Source of the DNA: Acidobacteriota bacterium
GTDB lineage: Bacteria > Acidobacteriota > Vicinamibacteria > Marinacidobacterales > Marinacidobacteraceae
Assembly: GCA_022826825.1 (NCBI GenBank)
Contig: JAJDUD010000024.1
Location: 99,084 to 163,083, forward strand
DNA length: 64,000 nucleotides
Reading direction: 5' to 3'
The notes under the pieces are model-generated. The model had not been told where the DNA came from. It saw only the letters and a list, made by a program, of their open reading frames with translations, and searched no databases. Shown here piece after piece: positions 43,047 through 52,277 of the stretch. The stretch's first letter is position 1, and every line of letters starts with the position of its first letter. The translations under genes and the position numbers were made by a program.

Positions 43047-44234
43047 TCAGGGAGACCGGGTCCGGGCGCAGGAAAAAAGAGCCTGCTGCGCGTCCGTCCA
43101 GTCTCCGGAGCCGTCGGCGTGCTGGATCAGCATCCGGCCCTCCCGGTACATCCCCAGATTCAGGGTGAACTCCTTGGCGTTCGACTGGCGGCCGCTGTGG
43201 TCCCAGGCGGCGGGGATCTCCGGGTCGCCGAAACGGTAGACCCCCGTCCGGCCGTAGGCGATCTCGTTGGACCAGACGTCCATCCCCGGGATCCGGCCGG
43301 CGAGCCGGCCGTCTTCGAGCGGCAGGGTGGTTTCCATTTCCAGGATTCCCGGAATGACCGCACGGCGGAGGACCTCTCCCGGACCCCGGGACTCGTCGAT
43401 GGAAAGGGGGACGCGCCGGATGGCGCGGTACCGCTGCGGCGCGCCCGGGGCCAGGCTGCGGAAGATGCCGAGGATGGCCCGCCGCCGCGGCTCGCCCATC
43501 GCCTCGTCGAAATAGAGCGCGACCCAGGTCTCCGGGCCGAGGGTGACGAACCGCGAGCCGGCGAGGTCGAGGCCCCCATAGTGGCCGGCGGTGATTTCCG
43601 TGGCAGTCGTGGCGTGACAGGGGGGGTGCGAGGGAGGAGCGTTCGACCGGCAGGGGCAGGGGGTGTCGCAGGGACAGGCCGTGAAGGCGTGGCCGGCCAC
43701 CTCCCAGTCCGGGAAATCGCCGATGCGCGGCCCCGGGGCGGCCGCCCCGGGCGGCAGGCGCATGCCGTGCCCGCCGGCCGGGCGGAGCAGGAAGCGGATG
43801 GTGTCCGCGAACCGCACCGCGGTGGGTTCGCCGTCCACGAGCGTCGGCTCGTACTCCCAGTGCCGCGCCGCCTCCGCCGCCGCGGTCCCGAGGTCTTCGG
43901 GTCCCCGGAGCGCGCGGGCGGCGGCCACGCTGCCGTCCCGGGCCACGGTCAGCTCGAGGATGACGAGCGCCTCTTCGCCCCGCTGGCGCGCTGACTCCGG
44001 GTAGGCGGGGGGTTCGAACCGGGTCCTCTCCGGACGCTGGATGTCCCCGCCAACCGGCACGATCTCCGTTTCGGCCGGCAGCGCGGCCAACGCGGTGTCC
44101 GGCGCGGGCTCGGGGTCCTCCGCCCGGCGTTCCCCTTCCGGCCGCTCGCCGCAGCCACCCGCCAGCAGCAGCGCCACGAATACGCCGCGGGCGGCATAAT
44201 CCGGGCGACGGCGTCGCCGCGTTCGCTCAGGCAT
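43047..44234 (-). CDS. TonB C-terminal-like domain fused to a DUF1326-like cysteine-rich domain, lipoprotein
   Basis: This 395-residue protein has a signal ending in VALLLAGGC, so it is probably a lipoprotein. Residues ~65-155 match the energy-transducer TonB C-terminal fold (PPAYPESARQRGEEALVILEL, EAARHWEYEPTLVDGEPTAV). Residues ~180-390 resemble DUF1326, with the cysteine-rich start HAFTACPCDTPCPC and GHYGGLDLAGSRFV. TonB domains usually touch outer membrane receptors but normally sit on an inner-membrane anchor. The fusion is unusual and the role is unknown. It is divergent from the TPR gene by 23 bases. Confidence 0.75.
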   Translation of the reverse strand: MPERTRRRRRPDYAARGVFVALLLAGGCGERPEGERRAEDPEPAPDTALAALPAETEIVPVGGDIQRPERTRFEPPAYPESARQRGEEALVILELTVARDGSVAAARALRGPEDLGTAAAEAARHWEYEPTLVDGEPTAVRFADTIRFLLRPAGGHGMRLPPGAAAPGPRIGDFPDWEVAGHAFTACPCDTPCPCRSNAPPSHPPCHATTATEITAGHYGGLDLAGSRFVTLGPETWVALYFDEAMGEPRRRAILGIFRSLAPGAPQRYRAIRRVPLSIDESRGPGEVLRRAVIPGILEMETTLPLEDGRLAGRIPGMDVWSNEIAYGRTGVYRFGDPEIPAAWDHSGRQSNAKEFTLNLGMYREGRMLIQHADGSGDWTDAQQALFSCARTRSP

Positions 44235-44257
44235 CCGGCCGGCGCCGATTGTGTCTC

Positions 44258-45382
44258 ATGCGGATGACCGCCCTCCGAAGCCTGTGGCTCGCGCCCGCGG
44301 TTTGGGCGTTTCCGGCCCTGGTGGCGCTTGCTCAGGACGAACCGGAACCGGAGCCGGTCTTCGAAGAGGCGGCGGCCCTGATCGCCGCCGGTGAGCGGGA
44401 CGAGGCGTCCCGGCTCCTGAACGAGTTCCTCGTGGGCCGTCCCTGGGACGTCCCGGCGTTTCACCAGGTCGGGGCGATGTGGCTCCTCGCCGGGGAACCC
44501 GAACTCGCAGTGCCGCCGCTCGAGGGGGCGGTGGCGCGGGCGCCGCAGTTCGTGGACAGCCGGCTCGCGCTCGGGCAGGCGCTCGGACAGCTCGGGGAAG
44601 TGGAAGACGCTCTCCACCACCTCGAAGCCGCCGCCGAAATGGAGCCCTCCCGCTACGAGGCCCCCTATCTCGCCGCCGCCGTGCTCGACCAGGCGGGACA
44701 CCTCGCCGAAGCGGTGGACGCGGCCGCCCGCGCGGTCGAGCTGGCGCCGCGGGACCCGGGGATGCACCGGTTCCTGGGCCGCCTGCTGCTGCGCATCGAA
44801 CGCTGGCCGGAAGCCCAGGCTGGCCTCGAACGCGCGCTCGAGCTCGGCTACCGGGAGGATCCCGCGATCTTCGCCGACCTCGGCGCGGCGCTCGTCGGTC
44901 AGGAGCGTCTGGAGGAAGCCCGGGCCGCCTACGAGCGGCACCTGGAGTTCGCGCCGGACGACCCCGAGACGCTCCTGCAACTGGGCTATCTCGACTGGCG
45001 CGCCGAGGACTTCGAGGCGTCCGAGGCGCGCCTCGAACGGGCCATCGCGTTCGACCCCGGACTCCGCCGCGCCCATCACTTCCTCGGGCTGACCGCGCTT
45101 CGCCGGCAGGAACTGGACCGTGCGGAAGCCGCGTTCCGGCGCGCGCTGGAAGCGGGCGAGGATTTCCCGGAAGCGTGGCTCAACCTCGGGAAGATCGCGC
45201 TCCGCCGGGGGGATGCGGAGGAGGCGGCCCGGCTGCTCGAGACCGCGATCCGCCACGCCCCGGACTACGCCGACGCCTACTACCAGCTCTCCTTCGCGCG
45301 GCGCCGGCTCGGCGACGAGGAAGGGGCCGCGGCCGCCCTCGAGAAGTTCGAGGAACTCAACCAACAGCGAAACGACAGCTAA
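44258..45382 (+). CDS. Exported TPR-repeat protein
   Basis: Counting from ATG 44258 the protein has 374 residues with a signal peptide (MRMTALRSLWLAPAVWAF, cleavage near ALAQ). It consists almost entirely of TPR repeats (RLALGQALGQLGEVEDALHH, FLGLTALRRQELDRAEAAF, AWLNLGKIALRRGDAEEAA). A TTG at 44249 and ATG at 44264 are other possible starts. It is the first gene of a run of five co-directional genes to 50.8 kb. Confidence 0.82.
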   Translation: MRMTALRSLWLAPAVWAFPALVALAQDEPEPEPVFEEAAALIAAGERDEASRLLNEFLVGRPWDVPAFHQVGAMWLLAGEPELAVPPLEGAVARAPQFVDSRLALGQALGQLGEVEDALHHLEAAAEMEPSRYEAPYLAAAVLDQAGHLAEAVDAAARAVELAPRDPGMHRFLGRLLLRIERWPEAQAGLERALELGYREDPAIFADLGAALVGQERLEEARAAYERHLEFAPDDPETLLQLGYLDWRAEDFEASEARLERAIAFDPGLRRAHHFLGLTALRRQELDRAEAAFRRALEAGEDFPEAWLNLGKIALRRGDAEEAARLLETAIRHAPDYADAYYQLSFARRRLGDEEGAAAALEKFEELNQQRNDS

Positions 45383-45468
45383 CGCGAGGCGCCGTTTCGT
45401 CGGAGCGCCGTCCCCGGCGCGACAGGCGTACTATGGGGTTGCCTTCGAGTCCCGGGAGGAATTGCACG

Positions 45469-46470
45469 ATGCGCGCGAGACGAATCCTCATCACCACCCT
45501 TCTCATCCTCGCGGTGGGTGCGGCGCCGGCGCTGGCCCAGGCCACGCATCCGCCGGTGGCGACCTTCTCCATCGTCGCCTACGACCCGGATACCGGGGAG
45601 ATGGGCGTCGCGGTCCAGTCCCGGTACTTCTCGGTGGGCCATGTCGTGCCCTGGGGAGAGGCGGGAGTCGGGGTGGTCGCCACGCAGGCCAACGTGAACG
45701 CGGGGTACGGCCTGCAGGGGCTCGACCTCCTGCGGCAGGGACTGAGCGCCGAGGAGGTGAAGGACCGGCTGCTCGCCGAGGACACCTTCCCCGGCCTCGA
45801 GGGACGGCAGTTTGCGGTGGTGGACGCGAACGGCGGGATCGCGGCCCACACCGGACCGACGGCCACCTTCTGGGCCGGGCACCGGGTGGGTGAGCACTAC
45901 TCGGCGCAGGGGAACATCCTCACCGGGCCCGAGGTCGTGGAGGCGATGGGGGACGCCTTCGAGGCCGCCGAAGGCACGCTCGGGGAGAAGATGCAGGCGG
46001 CGATGGTCGCCGGGCAGGCGGCCGGCGGCGACGCCCGCGGCCGCCAGTCGTCGGCGATGCTGGTGGTGGGCAAGGGGATGGGCCGGAACATCAACAACGA
46101 CGTGGTGGCCAGGCTCCAGGTCGAGGACCACCCGCGGCCGATCGAGGAACTCGGACGGGTGCTGAACATCAACCTGGCGATCACCGCGATGTCCCGCAGC
46201 CGGGAGCGGAACGAGGCCGGCGACGGGCCCGGCGCGCTGGCGGCGGCGGAGCGGGCCACCGAACTCTGGCCCGATGCTTCGGACCCCTGGCTGAACCTCG
46301 GCCTGCTGAGCTACTCGCTCGGCGACCGGGACCGCGCCCTCGAGGTCCTCAGGAAGGCCGCCGGGATGAACGATCTCTTCCGCGGCCAGCTCGAGTCCAC
46401 CCTGAGCTGGACCCGGCATCCGGGGCTCGACGACGCGTTCCTGGCGGCGCTCTTTCCGGGGGGATCCTGA
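45469..46470 (+). CDS. DUF1028-family exported protein with a TPR-like tail
   Basis: This 333-residue protein has a GGGAGGA ribosome-binding site and a signal peptide (cleavage near ALAQ). The DUF1028 part, an Ntn-hydrolase-like fold, is clear: ATFSIVAYDPDTGEMGVAVQ, VGVVATQANVNAGYG, QFAVVDANGGIAAHTG, YSAQGNILTG. The conserved residue after signal removal is not a free Ser/Cys/Thr here, so self-processing is uncertain. Residues ~250-333 resemble one or two TPR units. The family may act in peptidoglycan or peptide metabolism; this is not established. Confidence 0.86.
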   Translation: MRARRILITTLLILAVGAAPALAQATHPPVATFSIVAYDPDTGEMGVAVQSRYFSVGHVVPWGEAGVGVVATQANVNAGYGLQGLDLLRQGLSAEEVKDRLLAEDTFPGLEGRQFAVVDANGGIAAHTGPTATFWAGHRVGEHYSAQGNILTGPEVVEAMGDAFEAAEGTLGEKMQAAMVAGQAAGGDARGRQSSAMLVVGKGMGRNINNDVVARLQVEDHPRPIEELGRVLNINLAITAMSRSRERNEAGDGPGALAAAERATELWPDASDPWLNLGLLSYSLGDRDRALEVLRKAAGMNDLFRGQLESTLSWTRHPGLDDAFLAALFPGGS

Positions 46471-46512
46471 GAGACTGGTCCGGGCGCCGCGACCTCTGAC
46501 CGGCCCGTCAGC

Positions 46513-47448
46513 GTGACCCGTTCGCTCACAGCCGTGCTGCTGCTCTCGGCGGCGCTGGGCTTCGGCGCCCAGGACCCGGAGGCTCTGCTGCGCACCGGCC
46601 AGCGCTGGCTCGACGCCGGGAACGCGCGGGCCGCGGTGCAGACGTTCCGCCGGCTCGCCGACGCGGTTCCGGACTCGCGGTCCCACTACTACCTCGGCGT
46701 CGCCCTGCTCCAGGACGGGCAGCCGGAGGAGGCGGCCTGGGCCCTCCGCCGCGCCGAGGCGCTCGCCGAGACGCCGAATCCCGCGCTGGCCCTCTCGCTG
46801 GGGACGGCGCTCCTGCGGACGGGGGCCTCCCCGGAAGCGATCGAAGTGCTCACGGAGGGTGCGAAGCGCTTCCCGCGCGCCGCTCCCATCCTGGTCCAGC
46901 TCGGCTACACGCACTACACGCGGCTGGAAGGCGAGCTGGCCCGCGCCGCCCTGCTCCGGGCCCGGGAGGTCGCGCCGGAGAATCGACTCGCCCCGTTCTA
47001 CCTCGGACTGACGGAGGCGGCGCTGGGCGAACTGGAGTCGGCCACGGCCGCGTTCCGCGCCGCCGTCCAGCTCGATCCCGGAAACCCCGAGGCGTGGGTG
47101 GCGCTCGGCCGGACCCTCTCCCAGTTGGGGCGTCCCGACGAGGCCCGGGGAGCCTACGACGCGGCGCTCGCGGCGGCGCCTGGATCGCCTGCGGCCCTCG
47201 TGGGACTCGGGAGGCTCGAACTGGAGGCGGGCCGCGCCGAAGGCGCCGTCGTCTCCTTCGAGGCCGCGCTGGCCGCGGACCCCGGCCACCGTCAGGCGCT
47301 CTACAACCTCGCCGCGGCGCTGTCGCTGCTCGGACGCACCGAGGAGGCCTCGGCGGTACGGCGGCGGTTCGCGGAGGCGGCTGCGGCAGGCGACGATCCC
47401 GGGCGCTCGCTGTCGCGGACCCGGTCGAAGGGGCGGCCGCGCCGGTGA
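46513..47448 (+). CDS. Exported TPR-repeat protein
   Basis: This 311-residue protein starts at GTG 46513 with a short signal peptide (TRSLTAVLLLSAALGFGA). About eight TPR units fill the rest (YYLGVALLQDGQPEEAAWAL, FYLGLTEAALGELESATAAF, ALGRTLSQLGRPDEARGAY). It overlaps the next FG-GAP gene by 4 bases (GTGA), the same coupling as the TPR/CRTAC1 pair at 30-33 kb but with the TPR gene first. Confidence 0.84.
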   Translation: MTRSLTAVLLLSAALGFGAQDPEALLRTGQRWLDAGNARAAVQTFRRLADAVPDSRSHYYLGVALLQDGQPEEAAWALRRAEALAETPNPALALSLGTALLRTGASPEAIEVLTEGAKRFPRAAPILVQLGYTHYTRLEGELARAALLRAREVAPENRLAPFYLGLTEAALGELESATAAFRAAVQLDPGNPEAWVALGRTLSQLGRPDEARGAYDAALAAAPGSPAALVGLGRLELEAGRAEGAVVSFEAALAADPGHRQALYNLAAALSLLGRTEEASAVRRRFAEAAAAGDDPGRSLSRTRSKGRPRR

Positions 47449-49136
47449 ACGCGATCCGCCTCGGGCTCGCCGCGCTGCTCGCCGCGGCGCCGGCGGCGGG
47501 CGAGAACTTCGTCTTCGTGGATCGGACCGACGCGGCCGGGATCCGCTTCCACCACGAGGACGGCGGCAGCGGCCGCCGCTACGTGATCGAGATCGTCGGC
47601 GCCGGAGTCGCGGTGCTCGACTATGACGGCGACGGCTGGCCCGACCTCTTCTTCGTGAACGGGCATCCGCTCCCGGGCGACCCGGGCGGCGCGACGGTCG
47701 GGAACCGTCTCTTCCGGAACCGGGGGGACGGCACCTTCCGGGACCGCACCGAGGAAGCCGGGCTCCTGGATCCGCCGGATGGCCTCCACTACGGCATGGG
47801 TGCGGTCGCGGGCGACCTCGACGGCGACGGCGACCCCGACCTGCTGGTCACCCACTTCGGGGAGGAGCGGCTCTTCTGGAACCGGGGAGACGGCACGTTC
47901 CGGGAGGCGGCGGGCGCCGGCGGCGCCACCGATCCCCGCTGGACCACGAGCGCGGCGCTCTTCGATCCGGACCGCGACGGGGACCTCGACGTCTATGCTG
48001 CGAACTACCTCGACTACGCGATCGAGCGGCACCGGGACTGCGTGAGCCCGGTCCGCGAACTCCTCGCCTACTGCCATCCGCAGGAGTACCCGGGCGCGGC
48101 CGACTCGTTCTTCGAGAATCTTGGCGACGGCACCTTCCGGGCGTCTCCGGTGCCCGGCTCGGAAGACGGGAAGGGCCTCGGCGTGGTGGTCACCGATCTG
48201 GAAGGGGACGGCGCGCCCGATGTCCACGTGGCGAACGACACCACCCCCAACTTCCTCTTCCGGACGGCCGCCGGGCCGGACGGCGTCCGGTTCTTCGAGG
48301 AAGGTCTCGCGTCCGGCGTCGCGTACAACGAGGAGGGCCTTCCGGAAGCGGGCATGGGGAACGATTTCGGGGACGTGGATCGCGACGGGCGGATGGACCT
48401 CGTGGTCACGAACTTCGATTTCGAGACGAACACGCTCTACCGGAACCTCGGCGGGGGCCTCTTCCTCGACGCGACGGCGTCTTTCGGACTGGGGAGCGAG
48501 AGCCTCACCGAACTCGCCTTCGGCTGCGACCTCGCCGACTTCGACAACGACGGCTGGCTCGACCTGGTGGTGGCGAACGGCCACATTCTGGACAACATCG
48601 CGAAGATCCAGTCGAACCTCACCTTCGCCCAGCCCGGCCAGGTGTTCCGGAACGACCACGGGCGTCTCGTGCGCCGCCCCGGGAGCGAGGGCGACTTCGC
48701 CCGGCCCCGGGTGGGCCGGGGTCTCGCCAGCTTCGACTACGACCTCGACGGGGACCTCGACCTCGCGCTCGCCAACAATCGCGGCCCGGCGGAGCTCCTC
48801 GAGAACCGGGGCGGCGCCGAGGCCGGCAACACGGTGGGGCTCCTGCTGATCGGCGCCGAAGGGAACCGGGAAGGGATCGGGGCCCGGGTCCGGCTCGAAG
48901 GAGGCGGGGTGGTCCAGCAGGAGGAGCGGCGGGCGGGGGCGAGCTACCTCTCCCAGCACGATCCGCTGCTGTGGTTCGGTCTCGGCGCGGCGGACCGCGC
49001 GGACGCGGTCCGTATCCGATGGCCGTCGGGGCAGGAGGAGTCCCTCGGATCCCTGCCGGCGGGAGCGGTCCACGTCCTCAAGGAGGGCGCCGGGCGCGTC
49101 GCGGGCGTCGCGATCGGGGACGGTGCGGCGCGATGA
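47445..49136 (+). CDS. CRTAC1-like exported FG-GAP/VCBS-repeat protein with UnbV/ASPIC C-terminus
   Basis: Counting from GTG 47445 the protein has 563 residues. It has a signal peptide (NAIRLGLAALLAAAPAAG). FG-GAP calcium loops include DYDGDGWPDLFFV, DLDGDGDPDLLV, DRDGRMDLVV and DLDGDLDLAL. The C-terminal GARVRLEGGGVVQ and LSQHDPLLWFGLG form the UnbV/ASPIC domain. Overlapping stop/start codons with both neighbours indicate one transcript. It is a paralogue of the next gene. Confidence 0.87.
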   Translation: MNAIRLGLAALLAAAPAAGENFVFVDRTDAAGIRFHHEDGGSGRRYVIEIVGAGVAVLDYDGDGWPDLFFVNGHPLPGDPGGATVGNRLFRNRGDGTFRDRTEEAGLLDPPDGLHYGMGAVAGDLDGDGDPDLLVTHFGEERLFWNRGDGTFREAAGAGGATDPRWTTSAALFDPDRDGDLDVYAANYLDYAIERHRDCVSPVRELLAYCHPQEYPGAADSFFENLGDGTFRASPVPGSEDGKGLGVVVTDLEGDGAPDVHVANDTTPNFLFRTAAGPDGVRFFEEGLASGVAYNEEGLPEAGMGNDFGDVDRDGRMDLVVTNFDFETNTLYRNLGGGLFLDATASFGLGSESLTELAFGCDLADFDNDGWLDLVVANGHILDNIAKIQSNLTFAQPGQVFRNDHGRLVRRPGSEGDFARPRVGRGLASFDYDLDGDLDLALANNRGPAELLENRGGAEAGNTVGLLLIGAEGNREGIGARVRLEGGGVVQQEERRAGASYLSQHDPLLWFGLGAADRADAVRIRWPSGQEESLGSLPAGAVHVLKEGAGRVAGVAIGDGAAR

Positions 49137-50821
49137 AGGGCCTCATCGCGATGGTCGCGGCGCTCCTTCCGCTCGCGGCGGCGGCCTCCGCGCAGCCGGA
49201 GATCCGGTTCACCGAAGTGGCCGAGGCATCGGGCATCCGCTTCATCAACATGTACGGCGGCGTCCGCAGCAAGGACTTCATCCTCGAGACCACGGGCACC
49301 GGCGCGGCGTTTTTCGACTACGACGGCGACGCGGACCTGGACCTCTTCCTCGTCAACGGCTCCCGCCTCGGGTACGACGCGAGCCAGAGCCTCTCGAACG
49401 CGCTGTTCCGGAACGAGGGCGGCGGACGCTTCCGGGAGGTGACGGGCCCCGCCGGGCTCGAGTCCTACGGCTGGGGGCAGGGGGCGTTCGTCGTGGACCA
49501 CGAAAACGACGGTGACCTCGATCTCCTCGTCACGCGCTACGGGAAGAACCTCTTCTACCGGAACCGGGGCGACGGGACGTTCGAGGAGGCCGGCGAGGCG
49601 GTGGGCCTGGACGATCCCCAGTGGGGGACCGGGGCCGCGTTCGGCGACCTGGACCGGGACGGCGTCGCCGATCTCGTGGTGGTGAACTACGTGGACTTCC
49701 GGGTGGAAGAAACGCCGGGGCCGGGAGAGGAGCCGTACTGCCTCTTCCGGGGGCTACCGGTGATGTGCGGCCCGAACGGACTGACGCCGGCGCCGGCGCT
49801 CCTCTACCGGGGCCTCCCCGACGGCCGCTTCGCGCGGGTGGAGGGGCAGGCGATCGGCGCCGAGCGCTACTTCGGACTCGGGGTCGTGTTCGGCGATCTC
49901 GACGATGACGGGGACCTCGACGTCTACGTGGCGAACGACCAGACCCCCAACAACTTCTACCGGAACGACACCGGGGACCGGGGGTTCGATTTCACCGACG
50001 TCGGCCTCGCCGCGGGAGTCGCCTACAACGAGGACGGCCGCGCCCAGGCGGGGATGGGGGTGGACCTCGGCGACTACGACAACGACGGGCAGCTCGACAT
50101 CGTGGTCACGAACTTCTCCCACGACTACAACACCATCTACCGGTCGGTGGGAGGCGGCTGGTTCCTGGACGAGTCGTTCGCCGCCGGCGTGGCGGAGCCG
50201 AGCTATCCCTATCTCGGCTGGGGAACCGGTTTCCGCGACCTCGACCGGGACGGCTGGCTGGACCTGGTGGTCCTGAACGGGCACGTCTATCCCGAGGTCG
50301 AGGGAGGGATCACCGAGAGCGACTACGCGCAGCGCGGCCTCGTCTTCCGCAATCGGACGGACGGCCGTTTCGACGAGGTTCCGCCGACCGCGCTCGGGGT
50401 TCCCCGGGTGTACCGCGGCGCGGCGTTCGCCGACTACGACGACGACGGCGACACCGACCTGCTCGCGACCGTCATGAACGGGTCCCCGGCGCTCTTTCGG
50501 AACGACACCGACACCCCCGCCGCCTGGGCGGGGTTCCGGCTGGTGGGGCGGGTGAGCCCCCGGGACGGCGCCGGGACCCGGCTCGTCCTCACCGGCGACG
50601 GGGTCTCCCGGGTACGGGAGGCACGGTCGGCGGGGAGCTACCTGGCTTCGAGCGATCCCCGCGTCTTCTTCGGCCTGGGGTCCGGGGCCGGCCCCTTCCG
50701 GGTGGGGGTGCGCTGGCTCTCGGGTTGCGAACAGGAGGTCGAGGCCGTTCCCGGCCGGTACCGCCTGGTGGTGGAACCGCCGGGATGCCGCGGCCCCGCC
50801 CGGCCTGGCTCATCGGACTGA
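49133..50821 (+). CDS. CRTAC1-like exported FG-GAP/VCBS-repeat protein, paralogue
   Basis: Counting from ATG 49133 (ATGA overlap) the protein has 562 residues. It has a signal peptide (MKGLIAMVAALLPLAAAASA). FG-GAP loops include DYDGDADLDLFLV, DHENDGDLDLLV, DLDDDGDLDVYV and DYDNDGQLDIVV; the UnbV/ASPIC end is SYLASSDPRVFFGLG. A cysteine pair in EEPYCLFRGLPVMCGP may form a disulfide. It is the last gene of the 44.2-50.8 kb run. Confidence 0.87.
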   Translation: MKGLIAMVAALLPLAAAASAQPEIRFTEVAEASGIRFINMYGGVRSKDFILETTGTGAAFFDYDGDADLDLFLVNGSRLGYDASQSLSNALFRNEGGGRFREVTGPAGLESYGWGQGAFVVDHENDGDLDLLVTRYGKNLFYRNRGDGTFEEAGEAVGLDDPQWGTGAAFGDLDRDGVADLVVVNYVDFRVEETPGPGEEPYCLFRGLPVMCGPNGLTPAPALLYRGLPDGRFARVEGQAIGAERYFGLGVVFGDLDDDGDLDVYVANDQTPNNFYRNDTGDRGFDFTDVGLAAGVAYNEDGRAQAGMGVDLGDYDNDGQLDIVVTNFSHDYNTIYRSVGGGWFLDESFAAGVAEPSYPYLGWGTGFRDLDRDGWLDLVVLNGHVYPEVEGGITESDYAQRGLVFRNRTDGRFDEVPPTALGVPRVYRGAAFADYDDDGDTDLLATVMNGSPALFRNDTDTPAAWAGFRLVGRVSPRDGAGTRLVLTGDGVSRVREARSAGSYLASSDPRVFFGLGSGAGPFRVGVRWLSGCEQEVEAVPGRYRLVVEPPGCRGPARPGSSD

Positions 50822-51173
50822 CGGCCCGGAACGCCGGCCAGTTACCTCAAAGGGCAGGCCCGCGGGTCGGCCAACACCCGCGATGGCGTGCCGGCTGGGA
50901 ACGCCGACCTCCGGTCGGCACCCGCGGCGCGCAGCGCCGCGGAACCGCACACCGTCGATCGTGCATGTGCGCGTGTACGGCGCCGTCTGCGCGACAGGGT
51001 TACGGGCGTCGCGCACACCACTTGTCCCATCAGCCCGACGCGCCTTGCGGCCCTCCGGGCCGCGTGCCGACCGGAGGTCGGCGTTCCAAGCCGTTCCGCG
51101 TTTTCATGCCCGGCGCGGGTGTGCAGGAGGACCCGGCCACGAGCGTTTGTTCCGGTGGGGACCTCCAGACCGA
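50822..51173. repeat. Gap holding two inverted type A palindromic repeats
   Basis: This 352-base gap has no credible gene. A 24-base element (50898-50921, starting GGAACGCCGACC) occurs again as a perfect inverted copy at 51064-51087. Each half is itself palindromic (GCCGACC..GGTCGGC). The second copy, read on the minus strand, aligns over about 50 bases with the 8095-8145 repeat. Between the copies lie about 140 bases of unassigned sequence. It separates two convergent genes. Confidence 0.7.
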
Positions 51174-52277
51174 CTAGGGGTCGTCGAAGGAGACGGTCTT
51201 CAGCAGCGCGAACACCTCGCGGCCGGGTTCGAGCCCGAGCTCGGCGGCGGCGTCCCGGGTGATCCGGGCGACGAGCCGCTGGTCCGCGATCGCGACGGCC
51301 ACCTCGGCAAACGGCGTCTCGGGCAGGCCGCGGACCTTGGTGATGCTGCCCCGCAGCACGTTCCGGATGCTGATCGCGGTCGGCGCCTCGGTGGCGAGCG
51401 CGACGTCCCGCGCCCGGACCCGAAGGCGGGCCTCCGTTCCGGCCAGACGCTCGGCGCCCGGGACCCGCAGACGCTGGCCGCTGAGATCGAGCTCCGACAG
51501 GCCGAGTGCCGGGAGCCGGGCCCGGACCGTTGCGGTCAGCACGCTCCCCGCCTCGAATCGGGAGAGCAGGTCGCCGGCCGGCAGGGCGTCGATTGCCGCG
51601 GCGGGCGGGGCGGCGCCGGTGACGGAGCCGCGGGAGATCGGTGCGATCCGGTGGGCGACCTCCACCACCTCCCCGAGGTCGTGGCTGACGTAGAGGATGA
51701 CCATGCCGGACGCCTCTCCCAGCGAGCGAAGCCAGGGCAGGATGGCGGCGCGGGCCGTGCGGTGGAGACTTGCCAGGGGCTCGTCCAGCAGGAGGACCGC
51801 GGGGCGTGCGAGGAGCGCCCGCGCCAGTGAAACGCGCTGGCGCTCACCGCCCGAAAGGCCGCGGGGCAGGCGCCCGAGTTGCGGGCCCAGCCCGAGACGT
51901 TCCGCCACCTCGGCGGAGGTGGTGACCGGACCCGCTTCCGGCCCGCCGGCGCGCCGCTCGGCGTAGCGGAGGTTGCCCTCGACGGTGAGGTGGTCGAACA
52001 GGACGGGTTCCTGGAACGCGAACCCGATTCGCCGGCGGTGCGCCGGCACGAAGACGCCGCGGCGGTCGTCCTGCCAGGTGGTGGGCCCGAGGGCGAGCCG
52101 CCCGGGAAGGCGGGCGAGGCCGGCGACCGCGCGGAGGACCGTCGTCTTCCCGCTGCCGGAAGGACCGAAGATCGCGGTCGTCTCCCCGGCCCGGGCCTCG
52201 AAGGCGGCCTCGATCCGCAGCTCTCCGACCGCTCCCCGGAGCCCCACCGCGAGCGCGCCGGGCGCGGAGCCGGTCAC
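51174..52277 (-). CDS. modC: Molybdate ABC transporter, ATP-binding subunit
   Basis: Counting from GTG 52277 the protein has 367 residues. Walker A is [10 protein letters not shown], the signature is [16 protein letters not shown], Walker B is [12 protein letters not shown], followed by the switch His in YVSHDLGEV. The C-terminal ~130 residues contain a TOBE/Mop-like molybdate-binding region ([41 protein letters not shown]). GTGA overlap with modB indicates coupling. Confidence 0.94.
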   Translation of the reverse strand: MTGSAPGALAVGLRGAVGELRIEAAFEARAGETTAIFGPSGSGKTTVLRAVAGLARLPGRLALGPTTWQDDRRGVFVPAHRRRIGFAFQEPVLFDHLTVEGNLRYAERRAGGPEAGPVTTSAEVAERLGLGPQLGRLPRGLSGGERQRVSLARALLARPAVLLLDEPLASLHRTARAAILPWLRSLGEASGMVILYVSHDLGEVVEVAHRIAPISRGSVTGAAPPAAAIDALPAGDLLSRFEAGSVLTATVRARLPALGLSELDLSGQRLRVPGAERLAGTEARLRVRARDVALATEAPTAISIRNVLRGSITKVRGLPETPFAEVAVAIADQRLVARITRDAAAELGLEPGREVFALLKTVSFDDP

